Shown piece by piece: positions 36,270 to 46,088 of a stretch of 59,006 bases of DNA; the stretch's first letter is position 1, and the number at the start of each line of letters is the position of its first letter. The stretch lies in the NCBI GenBank assembly GCA_014055495.1, contig WIAG01000021.1:1-59006 (forward strand). Direction: 5' to 3'. Below the pieces are notes generated by a model that saw only the letters and a program-made list of their open reading frames with translations, had not been told where the DNA came from and did no database searches. Position numbers and translations under genes: made by a program. Origin of the DNA: Nitrospira sp. CR1.2 (lineage in GTDB: Bacteria > Nitrospirota > Nitrospiria > Nitrospirales > Nitrospiraceae).

Positions 36270-36905
36270 ATGGGACTACGACTGGGCGACGACGCCCCGA
36301 ATTTTACAGCGGAAACGACGGACGGGACGATCAATTTTCATGAGTGGCTCGGGGGCGGATGGGGGATCTTGTTCTCGCATCCCAAGGATTACACGCCGGT
36401 CTGCACGACCGAGTTGGGCTACATGGCCAGGATCAAAGGGGAGTTCGACAAGCGGGGCGTCAAGATACTCGCCATCAGCGTGGATCCGTTGGATTCACAT
36501 CGCGGGTGGATGAAAGATATCAACGAAACGCAGAACTGCACCGTGGCCTATCCGATCATTGCCGATCCGGAAAAGAAGGTTGCCGACCTGTATGACATGA
36601 TCCACCCGAATTCGTTGGACAGCATGACGGTTCGATCGGTGTTTGTGATCGGGCCGGACAAGAAGATCAAGCTGATGTTGACGTATCCGGCTTCCTGCGG
36701 AAGAAATTTCGATGAATTGCTGCGGGTGGTGGATTCACTTCAGCTGACCGCCAAATACAAGGTCGCGACTCCGGTGAACTGGAAAGACGGACAGGATTGC
36801 ATCATCACGCCGGCCGTGAACGATGCGGAAGCCAAGACGCTTTTCCCGAAGGGGTTCAGGACCATCAAGCCCTATCTCCGCGTCACTCCGCAGCCCAACA
36901 AGTAA
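36270..36905 (+). CDS. 1-Cys peroxiredoxin (Prx6 type)
   Basis: A 211-residue protein. HPKDYTPVCTTELGYMARIK holds the peroxidatic Cys in the PVCTTE motif (about C46), and the active-site Arg lies in SMTVRSVFVIGPD. YKVATPVNWKDGQDCIITPA and the extended C-terminus are specific to the Prx6 subfamily. It reduces peroxides in the cytoplasm. GAAGGAGGACATC before ATG 36270 is a strong ribosome binding site. No reductase partner is adjacent. A hairpin follows the gene. Confidence 0.94.
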   Translation: MGLRLGDDAPNFTAETTDGTINFHEWLGGGWGILFSHPKDYTPVCTTELGYMARIKGEFDKRGVKILAISVDPLDSHRGWMKDINETQNCTVAYPIIADPEKKVADLYDMIHPNSLDSMTVRSVFVIGPDKKIKLMLTYPASCGRNFDELLRVVDSLQLTAKYKVATPVNWKDGQDCIITPAVNDAEAKTLFPKGFRTIKPYLRVTPQPNK

Positions 36906-36933
36906 CCGTTGCGGCGCTCCCGATGGACCAGCA

Positions 36934-36961
36934 GAGGAGCCGGCTTGCAGGCCGGCTCCTC
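36934..36961. terminator. Hairpin terminator between convergent genes
   Basis: GAGGAGCCGGC and GCCGGCTCCTC pair perfectly (11 bp) around TTGCAG. It lies between the peroxiredoxin and the radical SAM gene, so it may stop both. There is no long T run. Confidence 0.6.
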
Positions 36962-37085
36962 CCAGGCTTGCCCATTCCCTCTCTCCTGCCGTTCACAGTC
37001 TGCAACCTCTTCCTGCGCCGGGATGCCCCTCGGTGTGACGCTGCCTGTTCGCTGGAGATGACGGCAGCGCCTGTCGATGGAGGTA

Positions 37086-39275
37086 TCACACCAACAGCAG
37101 ACCCGCCTGTTTGATGGTGTCCCAAGCGGCCGTCCCGGCAAAGCGCTCGAAGGCTCGAGCGCCGGAACTGGGGAACGACGCCCGAAGGTCGGCCAGGCGT
37201 GGATAGGTGCCATCCGCGGCAGACGACGGCGTTGACTCTCGGATGAGAGCGAGGAGCCACTCAGCCTGTGCCGGTGCCAGCATCAGTGAAAAATCTTCGG
37301 TGCGGGTCGGAAGGATGATTCTGCTTCGCGTGGTTCCCGCCGACAGAACGACGGGCCGACCGCCGATCCAGACACAACGGCGTTCAGCCGTGAGTGGAGT
37401 CGGGAATGGGGCTGCGAGGGATTGCGTGAGCCAGGTGCGGGCGACGCGGGGTGGTTTGACGCGATGTGAGAACCAGCGCTGTACCGGAAGGTCGAGGCCT
37501 GCCCGCTCGATATAGTTCAGGACCGCATTCCGAAGGCCTGCCCCGAGCCAGGGCGGGCAGGTGGCGCGGGAGTCGGCATGGCGAAGATCGTTTTCGGCAA
37601 ACCCGGCAAACACGGGACCGAGAATGGTGAGGCCTTCGGCAGCCGGATTGAGCCCGATGGGGCTGTGCGCCGTGGCTGTGAATTTGTGCCAAAAGGCGGA
37701 TTGCAAGAGGTTGCCGGCAAACAACTGACGCACGCGTTCCAATGAATCTACGGTGTCGGCAATGGTCTCACCGGGGCACCCGTACATCAGGTAGGCGTGG
37801 ACGAGAATCCCGGCCTGCCGAAAGGCCGCCGCCACCCGCGCGGTCTGGTCGACGGTAATTCCTTTTTTCATTTGTTCGAGCAGACGGTCCGAGGCCGCCT
37901 CAAGGCCTGCAGTCAGCGCGATGCAACCGGATGCGGCCAGGAGTCGTGCCAGATCGGGAGAGAAGGCTTCCTCGAACCGAATGTTCCCCCACCAGGAGAT
38001 AGTCTGGCCCGTCTCCAGCAACCGCAGCGCCAGTGCTTTTAAGGCAGCCGGAGGCGCGGCTTCGTCGACGAAGTGAAAGCCCCGTTGCCCGGTTTCGCGA
38101 ATCAAGGTGTCGATCTGGCGGAGCAAGACGTCTGTGGGGGTCGTTTCGTAACGCGCAATGTAGTTCAGCCCGACATCGCAGAATGTGCATTGCTTCCAGT
38201 AACAGCCGTGGGCGACGGTGAGTTTATTCCAATGCCCTTCGGACCAGAGGCGGTGCATTGGGTTCAGGCTGTCGAGGATGGAGAGGTAGTCGCCCAACGG
38301 CAGGCCGGTATACGTCGGGGTGCCGAGTTCCTGCATGGGCACATCCGGCTCGGTGGTGCCGTCTTGAAACGACACCCGGCCGTCCAGCAGCATGAATGTC
38401 CGGCACAGTTTGCTGGGCGGGCGTGTGCCCGCCAGGAAGTCGAGGAGACACAGGAGCGGTCGCTCGCCGTCGTCGAGCGTCACGTAATCCACGTACCGGA
38501 ACAATCGAGGATCCTGCAATCGCCGCAATTCCGTATTCACGTAGCCGCCGCCCAGCACGACCTTGGTGTCTGCCTGTCGGGTCTTGATGGCTTGCGCGAT
38601 ACGCAAGGCGCCGAATAGGTTGCCGGGGAAGGGCACGGTGAGGCCGACGAGATCGGGGGTGGTGCGGGCGAGGTGTGGCCCGAGTGCGTCGAGGAGCAAT
38701 CCGTCGGTCAGGCTCAACGGTTGAGACAGGGCCGCCTCAATCCGGTCGAACGACGACGTCGCCTCCATGATCTGCTCGGCGTAACGATTCAGGAACAGAT
38801 GGGGCGCGACGGTTTCGTGCAGCAGGTCCGTCAGGTCTTCGATGTAGAGGGTCGCCCGGTGGCGGGCTGCGTCGGTCGGGGAGCAGGCGTGTGGGGCTCC
38901 TCCAGGGCGTTGATCGGCGGCGAATCTGGGGCCTTCCGGCAGAAATCCCGGCCTCGCGAGGTGAGGCGCCAACATGGGATCTTTTCCCTGAAGAAAGGCC
39001 ATGACCGGATCGATGGTAGCCAGGTAGGCGTCCTCAAGGGCGAGGATTTGTTGGACCTCTCCGGGCCAGGCCACATCCATGTGCTTGATGCGGTGAAACG
39101 CCTTTCCGAGTCCGGGGCGTGAAAAGAGACGCAGGATCATTTCGAGGCCGAGATCGGCCTGTTCCGCCTCATATCCCCGGGATCGCAGGAAGCCCGTTAA
39201 GTAGGCCGTGGCCGGGTAGGGTGTATTGAGTTGCGTGAGAGGTGGAATGACGAGGAGAATCCGCGGCTGAGCCAT
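37086..39275 (-). CDS. B12-binding-domain radical SAM protein
   Basis: A 729-residue protein. The N-terminal Rossmann-like B12-binding region (ILLVIPPLTQLNTPYPATAY, VGLTVPFPGNLFGALRIAQA) is followed by the radical SAM barrel. The cluster motif is HGCYWKQCTFCDVGL, a CX4CX2C spacing, as in many of this subfamily. WWGNIRFEEAFSP and LMYGCPGETIADT belong to the barrel. A further 180 residues form a C-terminal domain that I do not recognise. Related proteins methylate or rearrange unactivated carbons; substrate unknown. ATG 39275 starts MAQPRILLV. It appears monocistronic. Confidence 0.88.
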   Translation of the reverse strand: MAQPRILLVIPPLTQLNTPYPATAYLTGFLRSRGYEAEQADLGLEMILRLFSRPGLGKAFHRIKHMDVAWPGEVQQILALEDAYLATIDPVMAFLQGKDPMLAPHLARPGFLPEGPRFAADQRPGGAPHACSPTDAARHRATLYIEDLTDLLHETVAPHLFLNRYAEQIMEATSSFDRIEAALSQPLSLTDGLLLDALGPHLARTTPDLVGLTVPFPGNLFGALRIAQAIKTRQADTKVVLGGGYVNTELRRLQDPRLFRYVDYVTLDDGERPLLCLLDFLAGTRPPSKLCRTFMLLDGRVSFQDGTTEPDVPMQELGTPTYTGLPLGDYLSILDSLNPMHRLWSEGHWNKLTVAHGCYWKQCTFCDVGLNYIARYETTPTDVLLRQIDTLIRETGQRGFHFVDEAAPPAALKALALRLLETGQTISWWGNIRFEEAFSPDLARLLAASGCIALTAGLEAASDRLLEQMKKGITVDQTARVAAAFRQAGILVHAYLMYGCPGETIADTVDSLERVRQLFAGNLLQSAFWHKFTATAHSPIGLNPAAEGLTILGPVFAGFAENDLRHADSRATCPPWLGAGLRNAVLNYIERAGLDLPVQRWFSHRVKPPRVARTWLTQSLAAPFPTPLTAERRCVWIGGRPVVLSAGTTRSRIILPTRTEDFSLMLAPAQAEWLLALIRESTPSSAADGTYPRLADLRASFPSSGARAFERFAGTAAWDTIKQAGLLLV

Positions 39276-39341
39276 GGCTGGGACATACCACACTACATGC
39301 GGGGGCTGCCAGTCGCATCGAGGATGTCTCGGGAGATCGTG

Positions 39342-40685
39342 TCAGGCAGCGCGGATGGAGGACTGGACAAAATAGCCGGTCCATCGCTTGAGGTGAAAGT
39401 ACTCCACGACTTTACTTGGCAGCTCCCCGCGTGTCATGCCGCGAAGAATTGTCAGTTCCGGTTGTGACTGGAGGTCCGCGGTGACCGGTTCTCCTGGCGG
39501 GCCATCCTCGTCGTAGAGGAGGACTAGAGGTTTCAACCGATACTTGAAGTTGATGTTGAGTACCTGGGCGAACCGTCCGTCTGAGAGGGAAAGGACGGTT
39601 CCGGGCGGATAGACTCCCAGGGTTTGGATCATGGCCACCAACACATCCGCGGCAAACATCTGCCTCTGGTACTTGTACATGGTCGAGAGTGCTTCAGCTG
39701 GCGAGAGGGCCTCCTCCGGGTAGAGGCTGTTGACCAGCGAGTCGTAGTGGTCGACGGCGCTCACGATTCTGGTGGGGAGGGAGATTTGGTCTCCCTTCAG
39801 TTTTTCGGGATAGCCCGAGCCGTCCAGCCGCTCATGGTGACTGCGGATGACGTCCAAGACTTCCTCCGGGATGTGAGGGAATTTTCGGAGCATCTCTACG
39901 CCCAGGTAGGGATGAAGCTGATACTTCACGTTTTCAGCTTCCGACCGGCGGGCGCGGGTTTGAAGAATATGTTTTGGAATGCGATGTTCTCCGATATCCA
40001 GCAGGAGCCCGGCCATCCCGATCATCTGTAGCGCCTCCTGGTCGATGTCGAACTGCTGAGCGACCAGCATGGAGAGGGTAGCGACATTCATGGCACGGAT
40101 AGTCGATGCATTCTCCACATCTTCGGGGTCGAAGGCGCTGGCTACGGTACCGGCTGCTTCGGTGTTGGCGAGGAGGGTGTTGAGTCCGCCGATCATCGAT
40201 TCCGCGCAACGGATTCCTTCCTCCGATCCGTTCGAGAGTTCCTTCATCATCTTCGAACCGGTTCCGAGCATCTCGCGGTAGGCCTCGGACGCCATCTGCG
40301 CCGACTGATGGTAATCGCCCTGCGTCGGTCGTTCCTGCTCGACTGGCGAAGTGGGTGGCTCGGTTGAGGATTCCGCATGGTGCTCTTCAGCGGCAGGCTC
40401 CTGTGCCGGCCGGCGATCGGCAATTGCTTCGATCGGTGTCCCTTCTCCATCCGTCTCGGGATCCGATTCCCTCGGGTAGACCAGGACGGTGCCCAACCCG
40501 AGACCCTTGATCGTGTTGATTTGGCTCTGCGAGGTCAGTTTGAACGAGCGTCGTGGAAAGGGGTGGCGAAACCAGGAGCAGTTCAGGTCGACATACATGC
40601 CCACGCGAAGGTACTCGGGACTGAGCTTCATGCTGTCGGATTTGTCGAGCTTCGTGGGTTCGCTGGGCGTTTTTGCGAGCGACAT
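39342..40685 (-). CDS. HD-GYP protein with degenerate HD pair
   Basis: A 447-residue protein. The N-terminal domain (LSPEYLRVGMYVDLNCSWFR) is of the DUF3391 type that precedes HD-GYP domains. A disordered E/P/S-rich linker follows. In the HD-GYP domain the pair usually read HDIGK is LDIGEH (GLLLDIGEHRIPKHI), so the HD histidine is lost. The HHERLDGSGYPEKLKGDQIS signature is intact, and HP and AVDHYD are kept. The protein may still bind cyclic dinucleotide but is unlikely to cleave it with a normal dimetal site. No receiver domain is present. Confidence 0.85.
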   Translation of the reverse strand: MSLAKTPSEPTKLDKSDSMKLSPEYLRVGMYVDLNCSWFRHPFPRRSFKLTSQSQINTIKGLGLGTVLVYPRESDPETDGEGTPIEAIADRRPAQEPAAEEHHAESSTEPPTSPVEQERPTQGDYHQSAQMASEAYREMLGTGSKMMKELSNGSEEGIRCAESMIGGLNTLLANTEAAGTVASAFDPEDVENASTIRAMNVATLSMLVAQQFDIDQEALQMIGMAGLLLDIGEHRIPKHILQTRARRSEAENVKYQLHPYLGVEMLRKFPHIPEEVLDVIRSHHERLDGSGYPEKLKGDQISLPTRIVSAVDHYDSLVNSLYPEEALSPAEALSTMYKYQRQMFAADVLVAMIQTLGVYPPGTVLSLSDGRFAQVLNINFKYRLKPLVLLYDEDGPPGEPVTADLQSQPELTILRGMTRGELPSKVVEYFHLKRWTGYFVQSSIRAA

Positions 40686-40952
40686 GACCTTCTCGTGCTC
40701 AGACCGATGGTTGCGACCTACGTAAGGACTTCAGGCTATGGCCTGTATCGGTGCCGGCCGTATGAAACTTGACGCAAATCGTGAGTCTTGCCGCTGCGAT
40801 GGATTGTCATCAGATCAGCAGGGATGTGATCCGAGAGGAAGATGTCGGAGGAATCATGGGGTGACTGTGTCGAAATGCTGGCGAGGAATATCAATACATA
40901 CAATTAGTTATGAGGTGATTATGCAGCGATTGTAGATGTATGGATTCAGGCG

Positions 40953-42092
40953 TCACCTGCGTTCGAGCAGGCGAAGAAATGTTCGACATGCGTTGCGTAT
41001 GTGTGTGGGATCACGGCGTATGTCGCTGCCGAGAATGAAGACCACATCGGAGTCATACAGCGCCGTCATCTCCTGAATCCGTGAGGCGTTCATCCTCCCT
41101 GCGGCGGTTGGAAACGTACGGGCGAGCGTCCTCAGCTCGGTTCGACAGGCCTGTGCGATGCCGCGACAATCGGCTTGCGTGACAGGATAACCCACGCCGT
41201 ATGTGGGGTAGATAGAAATGTCCGCACCGGCCAGGCGAGGCAGGAGTCCAAAGAGGACTGATGGGGCGATGCCGCTGTCCCGGCTCACGTAGTGACTTCC
41301 CAGAAAATCCGGGTGCAGGATCAGCGGTAGGGAGAGCGCCGCCAGGCCTGAGAGCGCGGCGACGGCATCGTAGCCTGTCAGTCCTGGGCAGATCAGGAGC
41401 GCCCCTGCTCCGAGCTGCTTTGCCTGAGCCGCCCGTTCGAGGAGGGTTGGCCAAGGCCCGGAGATGTGTGGCGCATACAGACAGGGCCGACCGGTTTTCT
41501 TCGATGCTGCAGCGATGACCTCAGCGCAACGCGCGACGCGCTCTTCGAATGGGCAGAACGGATGATCGCCGAGACTTTGATCATCTTTGATGAGGTCGAC
41601 TCCGCCGAGGGCGAATTCATAGGCCAACTCCGCGAGTGCATCTGGGCTAAGACCGAGTGGCTTCAGGACCGTGCAGAGCAGCGGACGCGCAGAAACTTCA
41701 AGTTGTGCGCGAAGTCCATCGACGCCCAGCCGAGGGCCGGGTATCCGGGTGAGGGCCGCATCTGGAAGGATCAGATTGGCGAGGCGCACCCCTCCTTGCA
41801 AGCTCGCCATGCCGAAACTCATATGCAGGAGCGTACTCATGGTGCCATCGAGCAGCTCCACCGGGAAGGTGAGCAAGGCGGCGTGCACTCCCTCGCCGAC
41901 ACCTTCGACATGCTCCACCCGGCCCAAGAGTTCATTCCTGATTGGCCCGTCGGGAATGACATGGTCCGCTGCCTCGACGGTCTGGTCGATACAGAGGAGA
42001 TCGGCTCGTCGGCGCGCCTCGTCGGTTGATCCGTCAAGGTGATACTCGACTGCGAAGCGTTGTCCTGAGAACCGTAGCCGGTCAGCGGTCAT
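40953..42092 (-). CDS. RuBisCO-like protein (form IV type)
   Basis: A 379-residue protein with the RuBisCO large-subunit fold. GPRLGVDGLRAQLEV precedes LLCTVLKPLGLSPDALAELA, whose K144 corresponds to catalytic K175. GGVDLIKDDQSLGDHPFCPF has K169 and D171 at the carbamylated-lysine and metal positions, but Q172 replaces the second acid. In HPDFLGSHYVSRDSG loop 6 lacks the usual Lys, and AGADISIYPTYG follows. These losses rule out CO2 fixation and indicate a form IV enolase- or isomerase-like role. GGGAGGAGG supports ATG 42092. It stands alone. Confidence 0.9.
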   Translation of the reverse strand: MTADRLRFSGQRFAVEYHLDGSTDEARRRADLLCIDQTVEAADHVIPDGPIRNELLGRVEHVEGVGEGVHAALLTFPVELLDGTMSTLLHMSFGMASLQGGVRLANLILPDAALTRIPGPRLGVDGLRAQLEVSARPLLCTVLKPLGLSPDALAELAYEFALGGVDLIKDDQSLGDHPFCPFEERVARCAEVIAAASKKTGRPCLYAPHISGPWPTLLERAAQAKQLGAGALLICPGLTGYDAVAALSGLAALSLPLILHPDFLGSHYVSRDSGIAPSVLFGLLPRLAGADISIYPTYGVGYPVTQADCRGIAQACRTELRTLARTFPTAAGRMNASRIQEMTALYDSDVVFILGSDIRRDPTHIRNACRTFLRLLERR

Positions 42093-42207
42093 GATGCCTC
42101 CTCCCGTTGCACTTCGGACGGACGAAAGGGTACCGTATCTGCGCGCGGGTGGGTAGTGCTGACTTGCCATGCGATGGACGACCCTGTCGGCAGGCAAGGA
42201 GTGAGGG

Positions 42208-43023
42208 ATGCGACAACGGTTGCCAGTAGGAGGAGGGATTCCCCTCATTTTCTTGTTGTGGGGGCTGGTCGGTCTGCCGGCTGTCGGAGGATGGCAGGAG
42301 ATTGTCCATGCGGCGTCCCGGCTGGTCGATCTGACGTACAGTTTCGACGAGACGACGCTGGTGTGGCCGCGCAATCCCCCGTTTCACCGTGACGGGAGCC
42401 AGAGGGGTGGAACGGCCGATGAGGCCTGGTACACGACCGGACAGGTGGCCCTGTCCGAACATGCCGGCACGCACATGGATGCGCCGATCCATTTCGCGCA
42501 GGGGCAGGTCGGGATCGACGGGATTCCGGTCGAGCAACTCATGGGCCCTGCCGTGGTGATCGATGTGCGTGCCTCGGTGTCGAAAGAGAGGGACTATCGG
42601 TTGTCTCTCACCGATCTGCATCGCTGGGAGGCGCAGTACGGAGTTATCCCGAATGGTGCCGTCGTCCTGATGTTCACTGGGTGGGGCGCCCATTGGCAGC
42701 ATCGAGAGCAGTATTTCGGTAGTACGACGCCGGATGTGCCCACGACTCTGCATTTTCCGGGATTCTCAGAGGAAGCGGCGCGGTTCCTGGTGACAGAACG
42801 ACACATTGCCGGCATCGGGATCGATACGCCAAGCATTGACTACGGTCCTTCGCAGGACTTCGTGGTGCACCGCATCGTCAATGGCGCCGGCCTGTACGGA
42901 CTGGAAAACGTGGCGCGGCTGGATGAGCTTCCATCCTACGGCGCCACGCTGATCGCCCTGCCGATGAAAATCACCGGCGGCAGCGGGGCTCCGGTACGCA
43001 TCCTTGGCATTCTGCCTGAATAA
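42208..43023 (+). CDS. Secreted cyclase-family hydrolase
   Basis: A 271-residue protein with a signal sequence (about residues 9-35). The cyclase/kynurenine-formamidase metal motif is HAGTHMDAPIHF. VDLTYSFDETTLVWP opens the domain and ITGGSGAPVRILGIL closes it; an acidic DTPSIDYGP segment supplies further site residues. Members hydrolyse amides or lactones with a metal ion. Export distinguishes this one from cytoplasmic arylformamidases. It is divergent from the RuBisCO-like gene by 115 bases. The substrate is unknown. Confidence 0.88.
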   Translation: MRQRLPVGGGIPLIFLLWGLVGLPAVGGWQEIVHAASRLVDLTYSFDETTLVWPRNPPFHRDGSQRGGTADEAWYTTGQVALSEHAGTHMDAPIHFAQGQVGIDGIPVEQLMGPAVVIDVRASVSKERDYRLSLTDLHRWEAQYGVIPNGAVVLMFTGWGAHWQHREQYFGSTTPDVPTTLHFPGFSEEAARFLVTERHIAGIGIDTPSIDYGPSQDFVVHRIVNGAGLYGLENVARLDELPSYGATLIALPMKITGGSGAPVRILGILPE

Positions 43024-43147
43024 CGTGCGCAGATGCCCACGTGGCTGTTCGCGCCCCTCGACAGTGCAAAACGATTGAGAGCCGGGCTGTGGTGGCGCTC
43101 GGTGAGGAACCAGATCGGTATGACATGGGAGGGTGCGTGGTCGCCCG

Positions 43148-43726
43148 ATGAATGGCTATACACTGTACAGCGATTTTAATTGTCCCTTTTGTTACGCGTT
43201 GCATGAGCGGTTGCACGGGCTTGACGTCATGGACCAGATCGAGTGGCAGGGCGTGCAGCATGCCCCGTATCTGCCGGTGCCCATGATGACTTGGGGTGGG
43301 CACTTGGGCGTCGAATTGAAGCAGGAAGTCGAGATGGTCCGCCGTCTGGCGCCCGACCTGCCGATCATCGTGCCGACGGGAAAACCCAATACCGGCCGTG
43401 CAATTGCCTCCGCCGCTCGGGCGCTGCATCTGGATCGTTTGCGAGGGAGGCTGTTTGTGCGTGCGTTGTATCGACTGTTCTGGTGTGACGGCCAGGATCT
43501 GTCGGATCAAGAAGTCTTGCGGGAAGAGGCCGTCCGTCAAGGATTCACCGGGGATCAGTTGATCGAGAGTGCTGCTCCATCGGTGGAGCGACTTCTCACG
43601 AGGTGGAACGACCAGTGGGAGCAGACGGAGCACCAGGGGGTCCCGTTGCTCCAGCGTTCGGATGGGCAGATGCTGGTCGGACTGCTCCCCAGGGAAACCC
43701 TGCACATGTTTTTTGCCGGTACGTAG
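43148..43726 (+). CDS. DsbA-family thiol oxidoreductase-like protein
   Basis: A 192-residue protein starting MNGYTLYSDFNCPFCYALHE. The CPFC motif sits after the first strand as in DsbA-family and 2-hydroxychromene-carboxylate isomerase proteins. The helical insertion and the cis-Pro position (EHQGVPLLQRSDG) are recognisable. There is no signal peptide, so it is probably cytoplasmic. The redox role is inferred from the CxxC. ATG 43148 is preferred over 43133. It follows the cyclase gene by 124 bases. Confidence 0.8.
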   Translation: MNGYTLYSDFNCPFCYALHERLHGLDVMDQIEWQGVQHAPYLPVPMMTWGGHLGVELKQEVEMVRRLAPDLPIIVPTGKPNTGRAIASAARALHLDRLRGRLFVRALYRLFWCDGQDLSDQEVLREEAVRQGFTGDQLIESAAPSVERLLTRWNDQWEQTEHQGVPLLQRSDGQMLVGLLPRETLHMFFAGT

Positions 43727-43874
43727 AATCGCGCTCCTGGTCGCTCCGCCGCCATCAGCAAGACTCCTGCAGCAAGTGCCGAATCAGTTTGTGGTCGATC
43801 ATCCCCGTGGTAAGAGTGGGTTGGTAGGCAGGCGCTTCCGTCCTGCCGTGCCGTTCACCTCACAGGAGTGATCC

Positions 43875-44624
43875 ATGAAAACAACATCCTTGGCGCTGGC
43901 TGCCGGCATTCTCACCGTCCTGAGCATTCATGCCGCGGCCTCGACGACGTGGGCGACGGATGCCGCATCGACTGCGGCCAAGTCTCCGACGGTTTCTCCC
44001 GAGGCCACACAGGGTGAGGACAAGACAGAGTGGTATGTGAGTCTGTATGTGCAGGGGAGTCGTCCTCTGGACCGTCCGGTGCGGTTGCAGGAAGATCCCT
44101 TCGCAAATACCGACGTGCAAGGCGGGTTAGGGGGCGGATTGAAGGTTGGATTTTTTCCGGCCTTCACAGGGCGGTTCGTCGGGTTGGAAGCCGAACTGTC
44201 CGGCCTCGACGGCAAGGTCAACGCGCCCGCGGCGACGACCGGCGGGGTGACCAGAAGTGCAAATTTTCGGCTCCAATCCATCAATGCCATGGCGAATGTG
44301 CTGTTGCGTTATCCGGGCGAGGTCATTCAACCGTATATCGGAGTCGGAGCCGGCCTATCGGGAGGGTTCGCACGAGATTTGAATCTGCAACATAGCACTA
44401 TCGGCGTGGTCCATGAGAATGCTGCGGACGGGGCGTTCGCCTATCAGTTCATCGGCGGGCTGCGCGCCAATGTCGGCGAACGACTCTTTCTCTTCACGGA
44501 GTACAAATATTTTGTGGCGAACTATCAATGGGAGAGTGAATTTCCGAACGGAGCCCGTGGTCCCTCCTTCACCCTGAACTCCCGGATGCATGTGATTGCA
44601 GGGGGGCTTGGGTTTCATTTCTAA
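43875..44624 (+). CDS. Outer-membrane beta-barrel protein
   Basis: A 249-residue protein. A signal peptide (LALAAGILTVLSIHAAASTT) and a Ser/Thr/Ala-rich linker precede an eight-stranded OmpA/OprF-like barrel: WYVSLYVQGSRPL, LGGGLKVGFFPAF, FVGLEAELSGLDG, FQPYIGVGAGLS-like strands, AYQFIGGLRANV, LFLFTEYKYFVA and a terminal GGLGFHF ending in Phe, the standard outer-membrane sorting signal. ATG 43875 follows AGGAG (CAGGAGTGATCC). Specific function is unknown. Confidence 0.88.
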   Translation: MKTTSLALAAGILTVLSIHAAASTTWATDAASTAAKSPTVSPEATQGEDKTEWYVSLYVQGSRPLDRPVRLQEDPFANTDVQGGLGGGLKVGFFPAFTGRFVGLEAELSGLDGKVNAPAATTGGVTRSANFRLQSINAMANVLLRYPGEVIQPYIGVGAGLSGGFARDLNLQHSTIGVVHENAADGAFAYQFIGGLRANVGERLFLFTEYKYFVANYQWESEFPNGARGPSFTLNSRMHVIAGGLGFHF

Positions 44625-44804
44625 TCCGTCTTCCGAGTCCGTCTGGCGCGCCTTCCGTGACCGCCTCTGCCTCCTCTCGTTCTGCCAAGGTTTCTCCCGC
44701 AGGCAGAGCCGATGCTTCCGCCGCCACCTGCTTGCAGGGTGGCGCGCGCGAAGCATACAATACCCCCAGCAGGCAGCTCACTCCATGACCGGGAGGCATG
44801 CGCT

Positions 44805-46088
44805 GTGTTCTGGGATAGACGGCATTCTGCACAACAACCGGATCCTCTCTGTTCCTTCTGCGGAAAACCTCAGGCTTCTCTTCAGGCCCTGCTCCCCAGT
44901 CCTGAGCCACATACGTGCCGGTCATGCCGGACGTCTTCTCCGCTCTTGATCTGCGGGGAATGCATTCAACGCTGCTCCCAGTCGTTGAACCAGGGCAAGC
45001 ATGGCGGCTCCCAGGAACCAACCGCCTCGATCCCCGTGGTCCTGCCCACACCACCAGAAATCAAAACCGCACTCGATGCGTATGTGATCGGGCAGGAGCA
45101 TGCCAAGAAAGTGCTCTCCGTCGCGGTTCACAACCACTACAAACGCATCGCCAATCGAGAGCGCCTCAAACACGTCGATCTCCAGAAGGGCAACATTCTG
45201 ATGATCGGGTCGACCGGGACCGGAAAAACACTGCTCTCGCAGACCTTGGCCCGCATTCTTCATGTGCCCTTTACCATCGCGGATGCTACGGCGCTGACGG
45301 AGGCCGGGTATGTGGGGGAGGACGTCGAAAACGTCGTGCTCAAACTGCTGCAGAGCTGTGACTATGATGTTGCGCGGGCAGAGACCGGCATTATTTATAT
45401 CGATGAAATCGACAAGATCAGCCGCAAGTCCGAAAACCCATCCTTGACGCGCGATGTGTCCGGCGAGGGCGTGCAACAGGCGTTGCTGAAGCTTGTGGAG
45501 GGCACGATGTGCAATGTGCCTCCGAAGGGAGGCCGCAAACATCCGGAGCAGGACTACATTCGTGTGGATACGACGAACATCCTGTTCATCGCCGGCGGGG
45601 CGTTCGTCGGACTCGATCAACTCATCGCGCAACGGACGATGCCGAAGAGGTTGGGGTTCGGGGCGCTCACGTCAAGCCGAGAGATCGACGGCCATACCGA
45701 GATGCTGCGCCATGTGCAAGCTGAAGATTTACTGAAGTTCGGTCTCATTCCAGAATTCGTCGGCAGATTCCCCGTGTTGACCACCTTGGCCGACTTGGAC
45801 GTGCCCGCGCTCATTCGAGTCTTGACCGAGCCCCGCAATGCGTTGGTGAAACAGTATCAGGCCCTGTTTGAGATTGAAGGCGTCGATTTGCAGTTTACCG
45901 ACGCGGCGGTCAAGTCGATCGCTCGACGGGCGGCGGTGATGAAAACCGGGGCCAGAGCGCTCCGTACGATTCTGGAAGAAGTGATGTTGGATCTGATGTA
46001 TGACGTCCCCGCATTAGCCGGCGTGAAATCCGTGGTCATCACGGAGGAAGTGATTGCCGGCACGCAACAAGCCCAACTCCTAACCTAG
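44805..46088 (+). CDS. ClpX-type unfoldase with expanded zinc domain
   Basis: A 427-residue protein from GTG 44805 (GGGAGG upstream). The zinc domain begins CSFCGK but contains an extra CRSC pair and about 13 residues before CGECIQRC, giving seven cysteines. The AAA+ part is ClpX-like: Walker [16 protein letters not shown], pore loop GYVGED, Walker [14 protein letters not shown]-type loop [11 protein letters not shown], and an LGFGA loop at the ClpP-binding position. Unfolding and ClpP docking should be retained; the altered zinc domain may change adaptor or substrate choice. No clpP lies beside it. Confidence 0.9.
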   Translation: MFWDRRHSAQQPDPLCSFCGKPQASLQALLPSPEPHTCRSCRTSSPLLICGECIQRCSQSLNQGKHGGSQEPTASIPVVLPTPPEIKTALDAYVIGQEHAKKVLSVAVHNHYKRIANRERLKHVDLQKGNILMIGSTGTGKTLLSQTLARILHVPFTIADATALTEAGYVGEDVENVVLKLLQSCDYDVARAETGIIYIDEIDKISRKSENPSLTRDVSGEGVQQALLKLVEGTMCNVPPKGGRKHPEQDYIRVDTTNILFIAGGAFVGLDQLIAQRTMPKRLGFGALTSSREIDGHTEMLRHVQAEDLLKFGLIPEFVGRFPVLTTLADLDVPALIRVLTEPRNALVKQYQALFEIEGVDLQFTDAAVKSIARRAAVMKTGARALRTILEEVMLDLMYDVPALAGVKSVVITEEVIAGTQQAQLLT

